Positions 36,441-46,155 are shown, counted from the stretch's first letter. The stretch: DNA of 64,000 bases from Alphaproteobacteria bacterium (GCA_016869715.1 VGDM01000007.1:1-64000), one strand, 5' to 3'. The notes: generated from the letters alone by a model not told the origin. Program-made: numbers and translations.

Positions 36441-36612
36441 AGTGTTTGTGACGCCCGCTGGCAAGCATGAAAATGCTATGAACGTGCCCAAAATGTCGAA
36501 TTGCTGCGTCGCACAATCGAATTTTGTCGTTTTCTTGCGTGATGCGGGCGGGTGATTCCCCCGCAGCCGCTTCTGGATTAGGGTGCGCGCCGTCTGCCCT
36601 AATTGAAGGACC

Positions 36613-37932
36613 ATGACCTTGCGCCTTTCCCGCGCCTTTTTGCCGACACTGAAGGAAACCCCGGCCGAGGCGCAAATCGCCTCCCACCGCCTTATGCTGC
36701 GCGCGGGTCTGATCCGCCAGACCTCTGCGGGGATTTATGCCTGGCTGCCGGCGGGGTTGCGCGTGCTGCGCCGCGTTGAACAGATTGTGCGCGAAGAACA
36801 GGACCGCGCCGGGGCGCAGGAAATCCTGATGCCGACCATCCAGCCGGCCGAGCTCTGGCGCGAAAGCGGGCGCTATGATGATTACGGCAAGGAAATGCTC
36901 CGTATCCGTGACCGGCATGAACGCGAAATGCTGTTCGGCCCGACCAATGAGGAAATGGTCACCGATCTCTTCAAGCAATTCGCCATATCCTATCGCGATC
37001 TGCCGCGCAATCTGTATCACATCCAGTGGAAGTTTCGTGACGAATTGCGCCCACGTTTCGGCGTGATGCGCGGGCGCGAATTCCTGATGAAGGATGCCTA
37101 TTCCTTTGATCTCTCCAAGGAAGGCGCGCAGCATTCCTATCGCCAGATGTTCCTGGCCTATCTGCGCACCTTTGCGCGCATGGGCCTCAAGGCCATTCCG
37201 ATGCGTGCCGATACGGGGCCGATTGGTGGCAATCTTTCGCATGAATTCATCATCCTGGCTGAAACCGGCGAAAGCCAGGTTTTCGTCAGCCGCGATTTGC
37301 TGGAACGCGATGTGCTGGCCGAGGCGCCTGATTATGACAGCGATTTGACCGCGCAGGTGGATTTCTGGACCAGCCATTACGCGGCGACCGAGGAAATGCA
37401 CGACGAACCGGCCTGGGCTGCGCTTTTGGAAGACAAGCGCGTTTCCGCCCGCGGCATTGAAGTGGGCCATATCTTCTATTTCGGCACCAAATACAGCGCG
37501 GCCATGGGCATGGCGGTCACGGGGCCGGATGGCCAGCCGGTGATCCCTGAAATGGGCAGCTATGGCATTGGCGTATCACGTTTGGTCGGTGCGCTGATTG
37601 AAGCCAATCACGATGGGGCGGGGATCAAATGGCCCGATGCGGTCGCACCTTGGGCAGCGGCCATTCTCAATCTCCGCCCCAGCGATGGGCCGACCGATGC
37701 GCTGTGTGAAACGCTCTATGCGCGGCTTGGGTCGGAAGGCGCGGTTTATGATGACCGCCCCGTGCGCGCTGGCGAGAAATTCGCCGATGCGGATTTGATG
37801 GGCTTTCCCTGGCAGGCGATTATCGGCCCGCGCGGTGCCGCTGCGGGGCGCGTTGAATTGAAACGCCGCATGACCGGGGAGCGTGAGGAGGTTTCGCTCG
37901 AAGACGCCATTACCCGCATCAAGGGCGTCTGA
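36613..37932 (+). CDS. proS: Prolyl-tRNA synthetase, short (alphaproteobacterial/mitochondrial) form
   Basis: Charges tRNA-Pro. 439 residues, class II. Motif 1 region near [14 protein letters not shown], motif 2 [21 protein letters not shown], motif 3 [18 protein letters not shown], then the anticodon-binding domain. The roughly 180-residue editing insertion (INS) found between motifs 2 and 3 in E. coli ProRS is absent, so Ala-tRNA-Pro would have to be cleared in trans. ATG at 36613 with AAGGA upstream. lolC follows by 6 bp. Confidence 0.96.
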   Translation: MTLRLSRAFLPTLKETPAEAQIASHRLMLRAGLIRQTSAGIYAWLPAGLRVLRRVEQIVREEQDRAGAQEILMPTIQPAELWRESGRYDDYGKEMLRIRDRHEREMLFGPTNEEMVTDLFKQFAISYRDLPRNLYHIQWKFRDELRPRFGVMRGREFLMKDAYSFDLSKEGAQHSYRQMFLAYLRTFARMGLKAIPMRADTGPIGGNLSHEFIILAETGESQVFVSRDLLERDVLAEAPDYDSDLTAQVDFWTSHYAATEEMHDEPAWAALLEDKRVSARGIEVGHIFYFGTKYSAAMGMAVTGPDGQPVIPEMGSYGIGVSRLVGALIEANHDGAGIKWPDAVAPWAAAILNLRPSDGPTDALCETLYARLGSEGAVYDDRPVRAGEKFADADLMGFPWQAIIGPRGAAAGRVELKRRMTGEREEVSLEDAITRIKGV

Positions 37933-37938
37933 GCCAGC

Positions 37939-39186
37939 ATGTTCAACGCTTTTGAGCGTATGGTCGCCTTCCGCTATTTGCGCGCGCGAAAGGGTGAGCG
38001 TTTCGTCTCGGTCATAGCGATCTTCTCGCTGGTTGGGATTGCGCTTGGTGTCGCGACCCTGATCATTGTGATGAGCGTGATGAATGGCTTTCGCCATGAA
38101 TTGCTTGGGCGCATTCTGGGCCTTAATGGGCATCTTGGCGTCTATGCGGTCGGGTCATCCTTCACGGATTTCGATGATGTGACCGAGCGCATTCGCGCCG
38201 TGCCAGGGGTGGTTTCCGCCACTCCGATTGTGGAAGGTCAGGTGCTGATTACCTCCGATGCAGGGGGTGCGACGGGCGGGCTTGCGCGCGGCATCAGGCC
38301 AGAAGATTTGCACGCGCGCCCTCTGATTGTGGATGGTATTCGCCTGGGCAATTTGGATGCCTTTGAAGGTGAAGACGCCATCGTCATCGGGCGGCGCCTG
38401 GCATCGCGTTTGCGGGTTTCTATTGGTGATAATGTCAGCCTTGTGTCGCCCCAGGGCCGTACCACGGTCTTCGGCACCGTGCCGCGCGTGCGCGCCTATC
38501 GCGTGGTGGCGATTTTTGATGTCGGCATGAATGAATATGACAGCAGCTTTGTCTTCCTGCCCTTGGAGGCCGCGCAGCTTTACTTCCAGCAGCGCGATGC
38601 CGCCACGCAGATTGAAGTGTTCGTACAGGACCCAACCAAACTGCGCGGTATCACGCGGCAAATTCAGGGGGCCGCGGGCAGCCGCGTGATTGTGCATTCC
38701 TGGCAGGAAGCTAATTCCAGCTTTTTCAATGCAGTGCAGGTAGAACGCAATGTGATGTTTCTGATCCTGACGCTGATTATCATTGTCGCGGCATTCAATA
38801 TCGTCTCAAGCTTGATCATGCTCGTGAAGGATAAGGGCCGCGATATCGCGGTACTGCGCACCATGGGGGCGACCAAGGGCGCGGTGATGCGGATATTCCT
38901 CCTGTGCGGCGCTTCCATTGGCGTGCTCGGCACCATGATCGGCTTTGCGCTGGGCCTCGTGTTTTGCCTAAATATTGAAAGCATCCGGCAATTCCTGCAA
39001 TCGCTCTCGGGCACTGAATTATTCAGCCCAGAGGTCTATTTCCTGACGCGCCTGCCCGCGATCCTGGATTATAACGAAGTGGCGCAGGTCGTGGCGATGG
39101 GGCTTGGCCTTTCTTTTATGGCCACCCTTTACCCATCCTGGCGTGCGGCGCGCACCGATCCGGTGGAGATGCTGCGCAATGAATGA
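37939..39186 (+). CDS. lolC: Lipoprotein-releasing system permease LolC/LolE
   Basis: Inner-membrane component of the ABC machine that extracts outer-membrane lipoproteins. 415 residues, four transmembrane helices: one near residues 25-50 ([21 protein letters not shown]), then a large periplasmic domain, then three C-terminal (about 270-300, 320-350, 378-400). Ends with the FtsX-type motif [17 protein letters not shown] single LolC/E gene is present, as usual in alphaproteobacteria (LolF-like homodimer). It overlaps lolD by 8 bp. Confidence 0.94.
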   Translation: MFNAFERMVAFRYLRARKGERFVSVIAIFSLVGIALGVATLIIVMSVMNGFRHELLGRILGLNGHLGVYAVGSSFTDFDDVTERIRAVPGVVSATPIVEGQVLITSDAGGATGGLARGIRPEDLHARPLIVDGIRLGNLDAFEGEDAIVIGRRLASRLRVSIGDNVSLVSPQGRTTVFGTVPRVRAYRVVAIFDVGMNEYDSSFVFLPLEAAQLYFQQRDAATQIEVFVQDPTKLRGITRQIQGAAGSRVIVHSWQEANSSFFNAVQVERNVMFLILTLIIIVAAFNIVSSLIMLVKDKGRDIAVLRTMGATKGAVMRIFLLCGASIGVLGTMIGFALGLVFCLNIESIRQFLQSLSGTELFSPEVYFLTRLPAILDYNEVAQVVAMGLGLSFMATLYPSWRAARTDPVEMLRNE

Positions 39187-39859
39187 AGCGCCCCTTCACC
39201 TGGCTGCCGTTGAACGCCGCTACCGCACGGAAGCGGGCGAATTGCCCGTGCTGCTCGGCGCTGACCTGACCATTGCGGCGGGTGAGATCGTGGCGTTGGT
39301 GGCGCCCTCCGGCACCGGCAAATCAACCTTGCTGCATCTTGCCGGTTTGCTCGAAAAACCTGATGGCGGCGAGGTTTTCATTGCCGGTCAGGCCGCCGGT
39401 TCGCTTTCGGATGAGGCGCGCACCACGATCCGCCGCACCACCATCGGCTTTGTCTATCAATTCCATCATTTGCTGCCGGAATTCACCGCCGCCGAGAACA
39501 TCATCCTGCCTCAGCTTGCCGCCGGCAAAAGCCGGGCGGATGCGACGCAGCGTGCCAAGGATTTGCTCGGGATTTTCGGCCTGCAAGCGCGGCTGGATCA
39601 ACGCCCAGGCAAGCTCTCGGGCGGCGAACAGCAGCGCGTTGCGATTGCACGCGCACTCGCCAATCAGCCGAGGTTGTTATTGGCGGATGAACCGACGGGG
39701 AATTTGGATGTCGGCACATCTGATCGTGTTTTTGCCGAATTGCTGGAACAGGTGCGCGGCCAGGGCTTGGCAGCGCTGATTGCCACGCATAACCCGGACC
39801 TCGCGCGGCGGATGGACCGGGTGGTGACGCTGCGTGATGGGAAGGCCCTGGCAGCGTAA
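39179..39859 (+). CDS. lolD: Lipoprotein-releasing system ATPase LolD
   Basis: ABC ATPase of 226 residues that powers LolC. Walker [11 protein letters not shown]-loop [17 protein letters not shown] (the LolD/MacB-type HHLLPEFTA motif), signature [15 protein letters not shown], Walker [14 protein letters not shown]-loop [11 protein letters not shown] at 39179 lies inside the lolC end. The 186 bp that follow, up to the SBP gene, hold no recognisable feature. Confidence 0.96.
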   Translation: MNEAPLHLAAVERRYRTEAGELPVLLGADLTIAAGEIVALVAPSGTGKSTLLHLAGLLEKPDGGEVFIAGQAAGSLSDEARTTIRRTTIGFVYQFHHLLPEFTAAENIILPQLAAGKSRADATQRAKDLLGIFGLQARLDQRPGKLSGGEQQRVAIARALANQPRLLLADEPTGNLDVGTSDRVFAELLEQVRGQGLAALIATHNPDLARRMDRVVTLRDGKALAA

Positions 39860-40045
39860 GACCAGCAAACCGGCCGAATCATCTCGCCTTTGCCCATTTG
39901 CTTCGCTTCGTCGCACATTTTGCACAGGGTCTTGGCAATTCCTGTCCGTTCTTGCGGGTTTTCTTCGAAACAGGGCTGGATCGGAACGTAAATCTGATTT
40001 TCGCTTGCCGCGGCTTCCGTCTCAACAACGAAATCGAAGAAAACC

Positions 40046-41647
40046 ATGCTTCCTTCCCTTTCACGCCGTCATTTACTGCGCGGGGGCGCTGCGCTGGGCG
40101 CTTCCGCCGCGCTGCCTTATGATCTTGCCATGGCGCAAGGGGCACCGACGGCAACGCTCCGTGTCGGCATGACCGCTGCCGCCATCCCGCTTTCCAATGG
40201 CGTGCCGGATCAGGGCGGTGAGGGTCACCGCTTCATGGGCATCACGCTTTATGACCAGCTGACCATGTGGGATCTGTCTTCCTATGAGAAACCAGCGGCG
40301 CTTCGCCCTGGGCTGGCCACGAGCTGGCGAGTGGACCCGTCTGATACTAAGCGCTGGATCATCACGCTGCGTGAGGGCGCAAAGTTTCATGATGGCAAGA
40401 TCATGACAGCAGATGACGTTGTGTTTTCCTATGACCGCGCCTTCAAGCAAGGCGTGCCGCATTATGATCCTCGCGCTGCGGCGCAGGCACGTATTCGCAT
40501 GCCAACCATTGCAAGCTGGCGTGCGGATGGGCCCAATACCTTCATTCTTGAAACGTCTCGCCCTGATGCCTTCGTGCCCTATGGCCTGACCTGGGTTGGC
40601 ATTACTCATCGGGGCGCTTGGGAACGCGCCGGACGCGATTGGGATCGCTATCTTGATATGGCAATCGGTACCGGGCCATGGAAACTGGAACAATTCGCCA
40701 TTCGTGAACGTTGCATCATGCAGCGTAACGCCGATTACTGGGAGGCAGCCCGTATCCCCAAGGTCGCGCGGCTTGTGTTGCTACCGCTGCCGGAAGCCAA
40801 TACGCGCGTTGCTGCCCTTCGTGCCAATCAGGTTGATTTCATTGAAGCGCCACCACCGGATGCGCTTCCGTCACTCCGTCAGGCTGGGTTCCAGGTGGTG
40901 TCAAACCAATACCCGCATAATTGGACCTGGCATTTTTCCATGCTGGAAAATTCACCTTGGCGCGACATTCGTCTCCGCCGCGCTGCGAATTTCGCGATTG
41001 ACCGTGCCGGGATGAAGGAATTTCTGGGCGGCATGATGCGGGAGGGTGCAGGGCTATTACCGCCCGGCCATCCATGGCATGGCACGCCTACCGATCCCGT
41101 GCGCACGGATGTGGCAGCCGCGCGACGGCTCATGACCGAGGTTGGATATTCTCCACGCAATCCACTGCGTACCAAGGTTGCGATTTCGCCGTCGGGTTCA
41201 GGGCAGATGCAGCCCCAACCGATGAATGAGGCGATCCAACAGAACCTCAAGGCAATCGGCATTGAAGTCAGCTTTGAAGTGCTGGAGTGGAATGCGCTTT
41301 TGGGCATTTGGCGTGACGGGGCAAAGGCGCCTTCAAATCGCGGCGTCAGCGCCATCAACATCTCCTACGGCGCCTTTGATCCATTCACCGCCATGCCGCG
41401 CTTCCTCAAATCAGACATGATTCCGCCAGCGGCAAATAATTGGGGCTATTTCAGTGACCCCGAATATGATGCGATGATCGGTCGCGCTTATGAAACCTTC
41501 GATGCCGCGGCGCTAGATGGGCTTCTCGCCCAAATTCATGCCAAGACGGTGGATGATCGCCTGTTCCTGTTTGTGGCCCATGACATGAACCCGCGCGCGC
41601 TATCGCCACGCGTACAGGGATTTGTGCAGGCACAAAGTTGGTTTTAG
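40046..41647 (+). CDS. ABC transporter substrate-binding protein, family 5 (peptide/nickel type), orphan
   Basis: 533-residue periplasmic binding protein of the DppA/OppA fold. N-terminal Tat-like signal (RRHLLRGGAALGASAALP), then LYDQLTMWDLSSYEKPAALRPGLATSW and the family motif LREGAKFHDGKIMTADDVVFSYDR near residues 108-131. Ligand unknown. No permease or ATPase genes adjoin, so it must pair with a transporter elsewhere or act as a sensor/scavenger. ATG at 40046 is the natural start of the signal peptide. Confidence 0.9.
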   Translation: MLPSLSRRHLLRGGAALGASAALPYDLAMAQGAPTATLRVGMTAAAIPLSNGVPDQGGEGHRFMGITLYDQLTMWDLSSYEKPAALRPGLATSWRVDPSDTKRWIITLREGAKFHDGKIMTADDVVFSYDRAFKQGVPHYDPRAAAQARIRMPTIASWRADGPNTFILETSRPDAFVPYGLTWVGITHRGAWERAGRDWDRYLDMAIGTGPWKLEQFAIRERCIMQRNADYWEAARIPKVARLVLLPLPEANTRVAALRANQVDFIEAPPPDALPSLRQAGFQVVSNQYPHNWTWHFSMLENSPWRDIRLRRAANFAIDRAGMKEFLGGMMREGAGLLPPGHPWHGTPTDPVRTDVAAARRLMTEVGYSPRNPLRTKVAISPSGSGQMQPQPMNEAIQQNLKAIGIEVSFEVLEWNALLGIWRDGAKAPSNRGVSAINISYGAFDPFTAMPRFLKSDMIPPAANNWGYFSDPEYDAMIGRAYETFDAAALDGLLAQIHAKTVDDRLFLFVAHDMNPRALSPRVQGFVQAQSWF

Positions 41648-41682
41648 GAATTGACGCCGATTTCGATCAGAAGCTGACCGCG

Positions 41683-41712
41683 AAAAAGCTGCGGCGGGAT
41701 GGCCGCCGCAGC
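41683..41712 (-). terminator. Intrinsic terminator, minus strand (possibly bidirectional)
   Basis: Perfect 10-bp stem GCTGCGGCGG (41688-41697) / CCGCCGCAGC (41703-41712) with loop GATGG. Read on the minus strand it is followed by TTTTT (41683-41687), placed 8 bp past the stop of the HupE/UreJ relic. On the plus strand it follows the SBP stop by 40 bp with a weaker AATTTAAT tail. Confidence 0.75.
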
Positions 41713-41719
41713 AATTTAA

Positions 41720-41866
41720 TCAGTTGCTCAGCAGAAGAAGGCCGAACCCCGCAATCGCCGCACCACCGAAGCGCAGCGCGCCTGCATACCGCGCGCCGGC
41801 CACGCCAAGCGCGGCGCCAAAACCATGCAGCAGCGCGGACCCCGCCAGCATGCCAAGTGCGGTTTG
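41720..41866 (-). pseudogene. HupE/UreJ family C-terminal remnant
   Basis: The minus-strand frame ending at TGA 41720-41722 encodes TALGMLAGSALLHGFGAALG followed by VAGARYAGALRFGGAAIAGF and GLLLLSN. That is the last two membrane helices of HupE/UreJ nickel/cobalt-type permeases (typical ALLH-x-x-G motif and Gly/Ala-rich final helix). The first four helices are missing: upstream in frame is a Pro-rich non-homologous stretch, and the rraA-like gene starts at 41986. A matching terminator still follows, which suggests a gene that lost its 5' part. Confidence 0.6.
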
Positions 41867-41985
41867 AACTGCTGCGCCAGGGGAATGTGCAGGCGGATTT
41901 AGCGTCAATCCCGGCTTGGCAGGGTTAAGGGGTTTGACCGGAGGCCCTGTCCGCCCGATGCTGCGCCCATGGAGGAAACCCTGAC

Positions 41986-42693
41986 ATGAGCACATACCCC
42001 TTTACCGCCGCCGATCTAGAAGCGCTGCGTACCTGGGATACGCCCACCATCTGTAATGCGCTGGAAGTGGTCGCACCCCATCGGCGCAATTACGGCTTCA
42101 CCGTGCGCCCCTTTGTGGCCGTGGATCGTAAGCTACCGCCGATTTGCGGCCTGGCACGCACCGGCACGCAGCGCGCGGCCTTTCCGTCCGGCCGCAGCAA
42201 GGATGCCGATAAGGCCATCCGCATCGGGTGGTATGAATATGTCGCTGCTGCCGCGCTGCCGACAATCGTTTGCTTGCAAGATCTGGATGACACCCCCGGC
42301 GTTGGCGCCTTTTGGGGTGAGGTGAATAGCGCAGTGCATAAGGGCCTGGGCGCGCTTGGCGTGGTCACCAATGGGTCCGTGCGCGACCTTGAGATGTTCG
42401 CACCGGGCTTTCAAGGCATTGCCGGGGTGGTCAATCCCTCCCACTCCTATGTCCATATCGTTGCGCTGAAGAATGAGGTCACCATACATGGCATGCAGGT
42501 ATCCCATGATGATGTGATCCATGCCGACCATCACGGCGCGGTGGTGATCCCGCATGATGTGGTGACGAAAATCCCTGCCGCGATTGATCTTGGCGCCCGT
42601 AAGGAAGCCGTGATTCTTGAGATGGCCCGCGCCCCCGGCTTCAATATCGCCAAACTCCGCGAAGCCATGGCCAAATCCGAAGACATCCACTGA
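41986..42693 (+). CDS. RraA-like family protein (class II aldolase-like / HMG aldolase fold)
   Basis: 235 residues of the RraA fold, whose members include 4-hydroxy-4-methyl-2-oxoglutarate aldolase and the RNase E inhibitor RraA. The metal/substrate motif GVVTNGSVRDLEMF with its Arg-Asp is present, then VHIVALKNEVTIHGMQVSHDDVIHADHHGAVVIP, a usual end of the aldolase-type members. First gene of a four-gene + strand group; the context of CoA-thioester and hydroxyacid enzymes favours a catabolic over an RNase-regulating role. Substrate not assigned. Confidence 0.85.
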   Translation: MSTYPFTAADLEALRTWDTPTICNALEVVAPHRRNYGFTVRPFVAVDRKLPPICGLARTGTQRAAFPSGRSKDADKAIRIGWYEYVAAAALPTIVCLQDLDDTPGVGAFWGEVNSAVHKGLGALGVVTNGSVRDLEMFAPGFQGIAGVVNPSHSYVHIVALKNEVTIHGMQVSHDDVIHADHHGAVVIPHDVVTKIPAAIDLGARKEAVILEMARAPGFNIAKLREAMAKSEDIH

Positions 42694-42733
42694 ACGGGGC
42701 GGGGGCGGGCAACCGCCCCCTTCTTGGCCGCGC

Positions 42734-43183
42734 ATGACCGAACGCCCGATCCTGACCGAGGTGAAGCCCGCATGGGTGGATCACTACGGCCATATGAATC
42801 TGGCCTATTACCTTGTTGTCTTTGACATGGCTTGCGATGTGCAGTGGCTCGATCTTGGCTTCGGGCCTGAATATCGCGCGCGCGGCATGGGCACATTCGC
42901 CGCAGAAAGCTGGCAGGCCTATATCCGCGAAGTGCGCGAAGGCGCGCCGCTCGCCTGCGAAAGCCTTGTGCTGGATTATGATGACAAGCGCCTGCTCTGC
43001 CGGCACCTGATGTATCACGCCAAGGAAGGCTGGCCGGTCGCGGAGAATGAGGTGCTTTACCTCAGCATTGACCTCGCCAAGCGGCGCGTTGCGCCCTGGC
43101 CGGAAGATATTCTGGCGCGCCTGGCCGCGCGCCGTTCTGGTGAGGCTGCCAAACGGCTCTCGCTCAAACCCTCAAAGCGTTGA
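42734..43183 (+). CDS. Acyl-CoA thioesterase, hot-dog fold
   Basis: 149 residues of the 4-hydroxybenzoyl-CoA thioesterase type. The N-terminal motif VDHYGHMNLAYYLVVFD provides the catalytic Asp and the HMN turn. The gene starts at ATG 42734 (MTERPILTEVKPAWV), 41 bp after the rraA-like gene. It presumably releases a carboxylic acid from a CoA ester used in this operon; carnitine-related thioesterases of the same size are an alternative match. Confidence 0.82.
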   Translation: MTERPILTEVKPAWVDHYGHMNLAYYLVVFDMACDVQWLDLGFGPEYRARGMGTFAAESWQAYIREVREGAPLACESLVLDYDDKRLLCRHLMYHAKEGWPVAENEVLYLSIDLAKRRVAPWPEDILARLAARRSGEAAKRLSLKPSKR

Positions 43184-43205
43184 TTGTAAGAGAAAGGAAG
43201 CAATC

Positions 43206-44093
43206 ATGGCACGCATCGGCTTTGTTGGTATTGGCAATATGGGCGCGCATATGGTGCGCAACCTGCTGAAGGCCGGGCATGAGGTCGCGGTTTTTGACAT
43301 TGTGCCCGCCGCCATTGCCTCGGTCACGCCCAATGGCGCCAAGGCAGCGGCCAATGCCGCAGAGGCGGCGCGCGGGGCGGAGATTGTCATCACCATGCTG
43401 CCCGCCGGCCAGCATGTGCGCGATACCTGGCTTGGCGCGGGCGGCATGGCGACGGCCAGCGCCCCCGGTGCGCTGCTGATAGATTGCTCGACGATTGATG
43501 TCGCGACCGCGCGCGATGTTGCCGAGAAATCCGGCCGCGCCTTTGTGGATGCGCCGGTCTCGGGCGGCACAATGGGCGCGGAAGCCGGCACGCTCACCTT
43601 CATGGTGGGCGGCTCACCGGAAGATTTCGCGCGCGCCGAGCCTATTCTGAAGCAGATGGGGCGCAACATCATCCATTGCGGCGCCGCCGGCGCGGGGCAA
43701 GGCGTGAAGCTTTGCAATAACATGATGCTGGCGGCGACTATGATCGTCACCTCCGAAGCCTTTGTGCTGGCCGAGAAATTGGGGCTTTCGCATCAGGCGC
43801 TGTTTGATGTCTGTTCCAAATCCACCAGTAATTCCTGGGCGCTTTCCAACTATTGCCCGGTGCCTGGGCCGGTGCCCGCCAGCCCGGCCAATCGGGATTA
43901 CAAGCCCGGGTTTGCGGCGGCACTCATGGCGAAAGACCTGGGCCTCGCTCAGGAAGCGGTGGAGCAGGTCGGCACGGCCTCTCCCATCGGGGCGCATGCC
44001 TTGGCCCTTTTCCGGCAATATCTGGAACGCGGCGGGGGCGATAAGGATTTCTCCGGCATCGTCAACATGATCCGCGAAGGGGGTGTCAAGTGA
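43206..44093 (+). CDS. NAD(P)-dependent beta-hydroxyacid dehydrogenase (3-hydroxyisobutyrate/tartronate semialdehyde family)
   Basis: 295 residues. N-terminal Rossmann motif GFVGIGNMGAHMVRNLLKAGHEV, substrate-binding DAPVSGGTMGAEAGTLTFMVGG near 118-139, catalytic Lys in GAGQGVKLCNNMM at about 170. Start ATG 43206 with GAAAGGAAG upstream. It overlaps the Fe-ADH gene by 4 bp. Members oxidise 3-hydroxyisobutyrate, L-serine or glycerate-type substrates; which one applies here cannot be read from sequence. Confidence 0.9.
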   Translation: MARIGFVGIGNMGAHMVRNLLKAGHEVAVFDIVPAAIASVTPNGAKAAANAAEAARGAEIVITMLPAGQHVRDTWLGAGGMATASAPGALLIDCSTIDVATARDVAEKSGRAFVDAPVSGGTMGAEAGTLTFMVGGSPEDFARAEPILKQMGRNIIHCGAAGAGQGVKLCNNMMLAATMIVTSEAFVLAEKLGLSHQALFDVCSKSTSNSWALSNYCPVPGPVPASPANRDYKPGFAAALMAKDLGLAQEAVEQVGTASPIGAHALALFRQYLERGGGDKDFSGIVNMIREGGVK

Positions 44094-45259
44094 CGACCTC
44101 CTTCGTATCGCCGCGCTTGTTGGTGATGGGCGGTGGCGCGCTTGGTCAGGCCGCTTCAGTGCTGGCGCAGCTCGGCCTGTCGCGCCCGCTGGTGGTGACC
44201 GATCCCTGGATGGTGTCATCGGGCACGGTTGAAAAACTGCTCTCGCCCTTGAAGGTAGCGGGCATTATCTATGGCGTCTTCAGCGATACCGTGCCGGACC
44301 CGACCGCTACGGTGATCGCCATCGGTGTCGCCGCCATGCAGGGCCGCGATTATGATTGCCTGATCGGTTTTGGCGGCGGCAGCCCGATGGATACCGCCAA
44401 GGCCATGACCATCCTGGCCGCCGCACCTGCGGGGGCCAAAATGCGCGACTTCAAGGTGCCGGCCCAGGCCAATAAGGCCGCTTTGCCGGTGATTTGCATC
44501 CCAACCACGGCGGGTACGGGCAGTGAAGCAACGCGCTTCACCGTGATCACCGATACTGAAACCGATGAGAAGATGCTCATCGCGGGGCTTGGCGCCCTGC
44601 CTTTGGCCGCGATTGTGGATTACGAACTGACCTACAGCCTGCCGCCGCGCACCACCGCCGATACCGGTATTGATAGCCTGACCCATGCGCTGGAGGCTTA
44701 TGTCTCCCGCCGCGCCAATCCGGAATCGGATGAATATGCGCTGCGCGCCATGCGCTTGATCGGGCCCAATCTGCGCGCTGTCCATCAAGACCCGAAAAAC
44801 GCTGGGGCGCGGGAAGCCATGATGAAGGGCGCCACACTCGCGGGGCTCGCTTTCAGCAATAGCTCGGTCGCGCTGGTGCATGGCATGTCACGCCCGATCG
44901 GCGCGCATTTCCATGTGCCGCATGGGCTTTCCAACGCCATGCTGTTGCCCGCCGTCACGGCCTATTCGCTCAATGCTGCCTTGCCACGTTATGCAGAGGC
45001 CGCGCGCGCCATTGGTGTGGCCGCCCGGGATGAGGGCGATCAAAGCGCAGGCGCAAAACTGCTTGAGGAGCTTTCGGCGCTGAGCCGCGAATTGGCGGTG
45101 CCCACCCCAGCTGCTTACGGCATTGATGCGGCGAAATGGGATGGGATGCTGCCCACCATGGCCGCGCAGGCTTTGGCTTCCGGCAGCCCGGCCAATAACC
45201 CTGCCGTGCCGGATGCCGAGGCGATCATGGCGCTCTACCGCCGCGCCTGGCAGGGCTGA
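44090..45259 (+). CDS. Iron-containing alcohol dehydrogenase
   Basis: 389 residues of the group III (Fe-ADH) family. NAD-binding GFGGGSPMDTAKAM near 99-112, TTAGTGSEATRF, and the metal-binding His residues in LVHGMSRPIGAHFHVPHGLSNAMLLP (two signature His spaced 14). Close relatives include lactaldehyde reductase, 1,3-propanediol and maleylacetate-type dehydrogenases. It is the last gene of the rraA-like operon; its 3' end overlaps the convergent EAL gene by about 35 bp. Confidence 0.9.
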   Translation: MTTSFVSPRLLVMGGGALGQAASVLAQLGLSRPLVVTDPWMVSSGTVEKLLSPLKVAGIIYGVFSDTVPDPTATVIAIGVAAMQGRDYDCLIGFGGGSPMDTAKAMTILAAAPAGAKMRDFKVPAQANKAALPVICIPTTAGTGSEATRFTVITDTETDEKMLIAGLGALPLAAIVDYELTYSLPPRTTADTGIDSLTHALEAYVSRRANPESDEYALRAMRLIGPNLRAVHQDPKNAGAREAMMKGATLAGLAFSNSSVALVHGMSRPIGAHFHVPHGLSNAMLLPAVTAYSLNAALPRYAEAARAIGVAARDEGDQSAGAKLLEELSALSRELAVPTPAAYGIDAAKWDGMLPTMAAQALASGSPANNPAVPDAEAIMALYRRAWQG

Positions 45260-46089
45260 GGCGCGTCTGCCCGCGGCGGTTCTGCTGCGGCGGCTCGGGC
45301 TTGCCGAGCTGGAAGCCTTGCGCGAAATCCACACCAAGGCCACGGGTGGTGCGGTGAAGTAAGGGCGTTGAAACGCCCTCGGCGATGACATAGCGGCCCT
45401 TGGCGTGGGCATCTTTCAGGATGCGGCGCAGAAAGTGCCGCGCGCGCATCTGGCGCGGCAGGGCTTCGACCAGGCTGCGATCACGCTTCACACCGGCAAA
45501 GGGCAGGCCGGCAAGCCGCCGGCGATGATCTCCCAGCGTCACATCATCTAGCAACGCAGGAATGCCGAGGCGCTTCAGGCGCAGCATCACACGGCGCAGA
45601 CGCGCTGTGTCACGAATCGCCTCGGTTTCCGTCAATTCAAGCAAAAGCGGCCTGCGCCCTGCGCCATGCCGGCGAAGCGTGGCGGCAAGCAAAGCCGGCG
45701 TTTCCGGCAGCATGAGGACACTGAGCGGCATATTTACCGCAAGCCCACCCTTGGGGGAGGGCGTTTGCTGCCAATCATGCGCGACCCGTTCCAGCACCGC
45801 ATGGGTCAGATCAAGCGCGAGGCCAAGCTTTTCCGCCAGCGGCACTAAGGGGGCCGGCTTGCAGCAGCGCCTCCTGACGTGGCCAGCGCACCAGCCCTTC
45901 CAGCGCTGCCATATGGCAATTGCGGAGCCGGATGATGGGTTGATAGCGAAGAAGCAGCAGGCGCCCAGTTAGGGCAGCGCGCAATTCCTCTTCCTGTTCG
46001 GATGGCGCTGCTTTTGGCACGCGCGGCCTTGGGGAGCTTGCTCCCTTATCCTGTCGCGCCCTGCGCTTGCGCCCCATCACGGGTGCCAA
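45225..46089 (-). pseudogene. EAL-domain protein, frameshifted and motif-degenerate
   Basis: Two overlapping minus-strand frames encode one EAL domain. Residues up to LRWPRQEALLQAGPL-like sequence are read from ATG 46089; the rest (PLAEKLGLALDLTHAVLERV to FAQGFQLGKPEPP) is in another frame. Removing one base from the run of five C (plus-strand G 45849-45853) joins them perfectly. EAL is EGL, but the core acids (ELTE, DD, KRD, AEGVS, QGF) remain; loop DDFGTG is DDVTLG. N-terminal 35 residues are basic and disordered. It could be a real pseudogene or a sequencing/assembly error. Confidence 0.75.
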
Positions 46090-46155
46090 CCACTTGGCTT
46101 GAAAACTTCAAGTTGCGGGGAGTGTAACAGCATTCCGGCGCCTGGGAATTGGCCT

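Noticed and set aside
46091-46105. 15-bp repeat shared in inverted orientation with 9767-9781
   Set aside because: A few exact 15-mers are expected to recur by chance in 64 kb on two strands, so alone it is not evidence for a repeat family.
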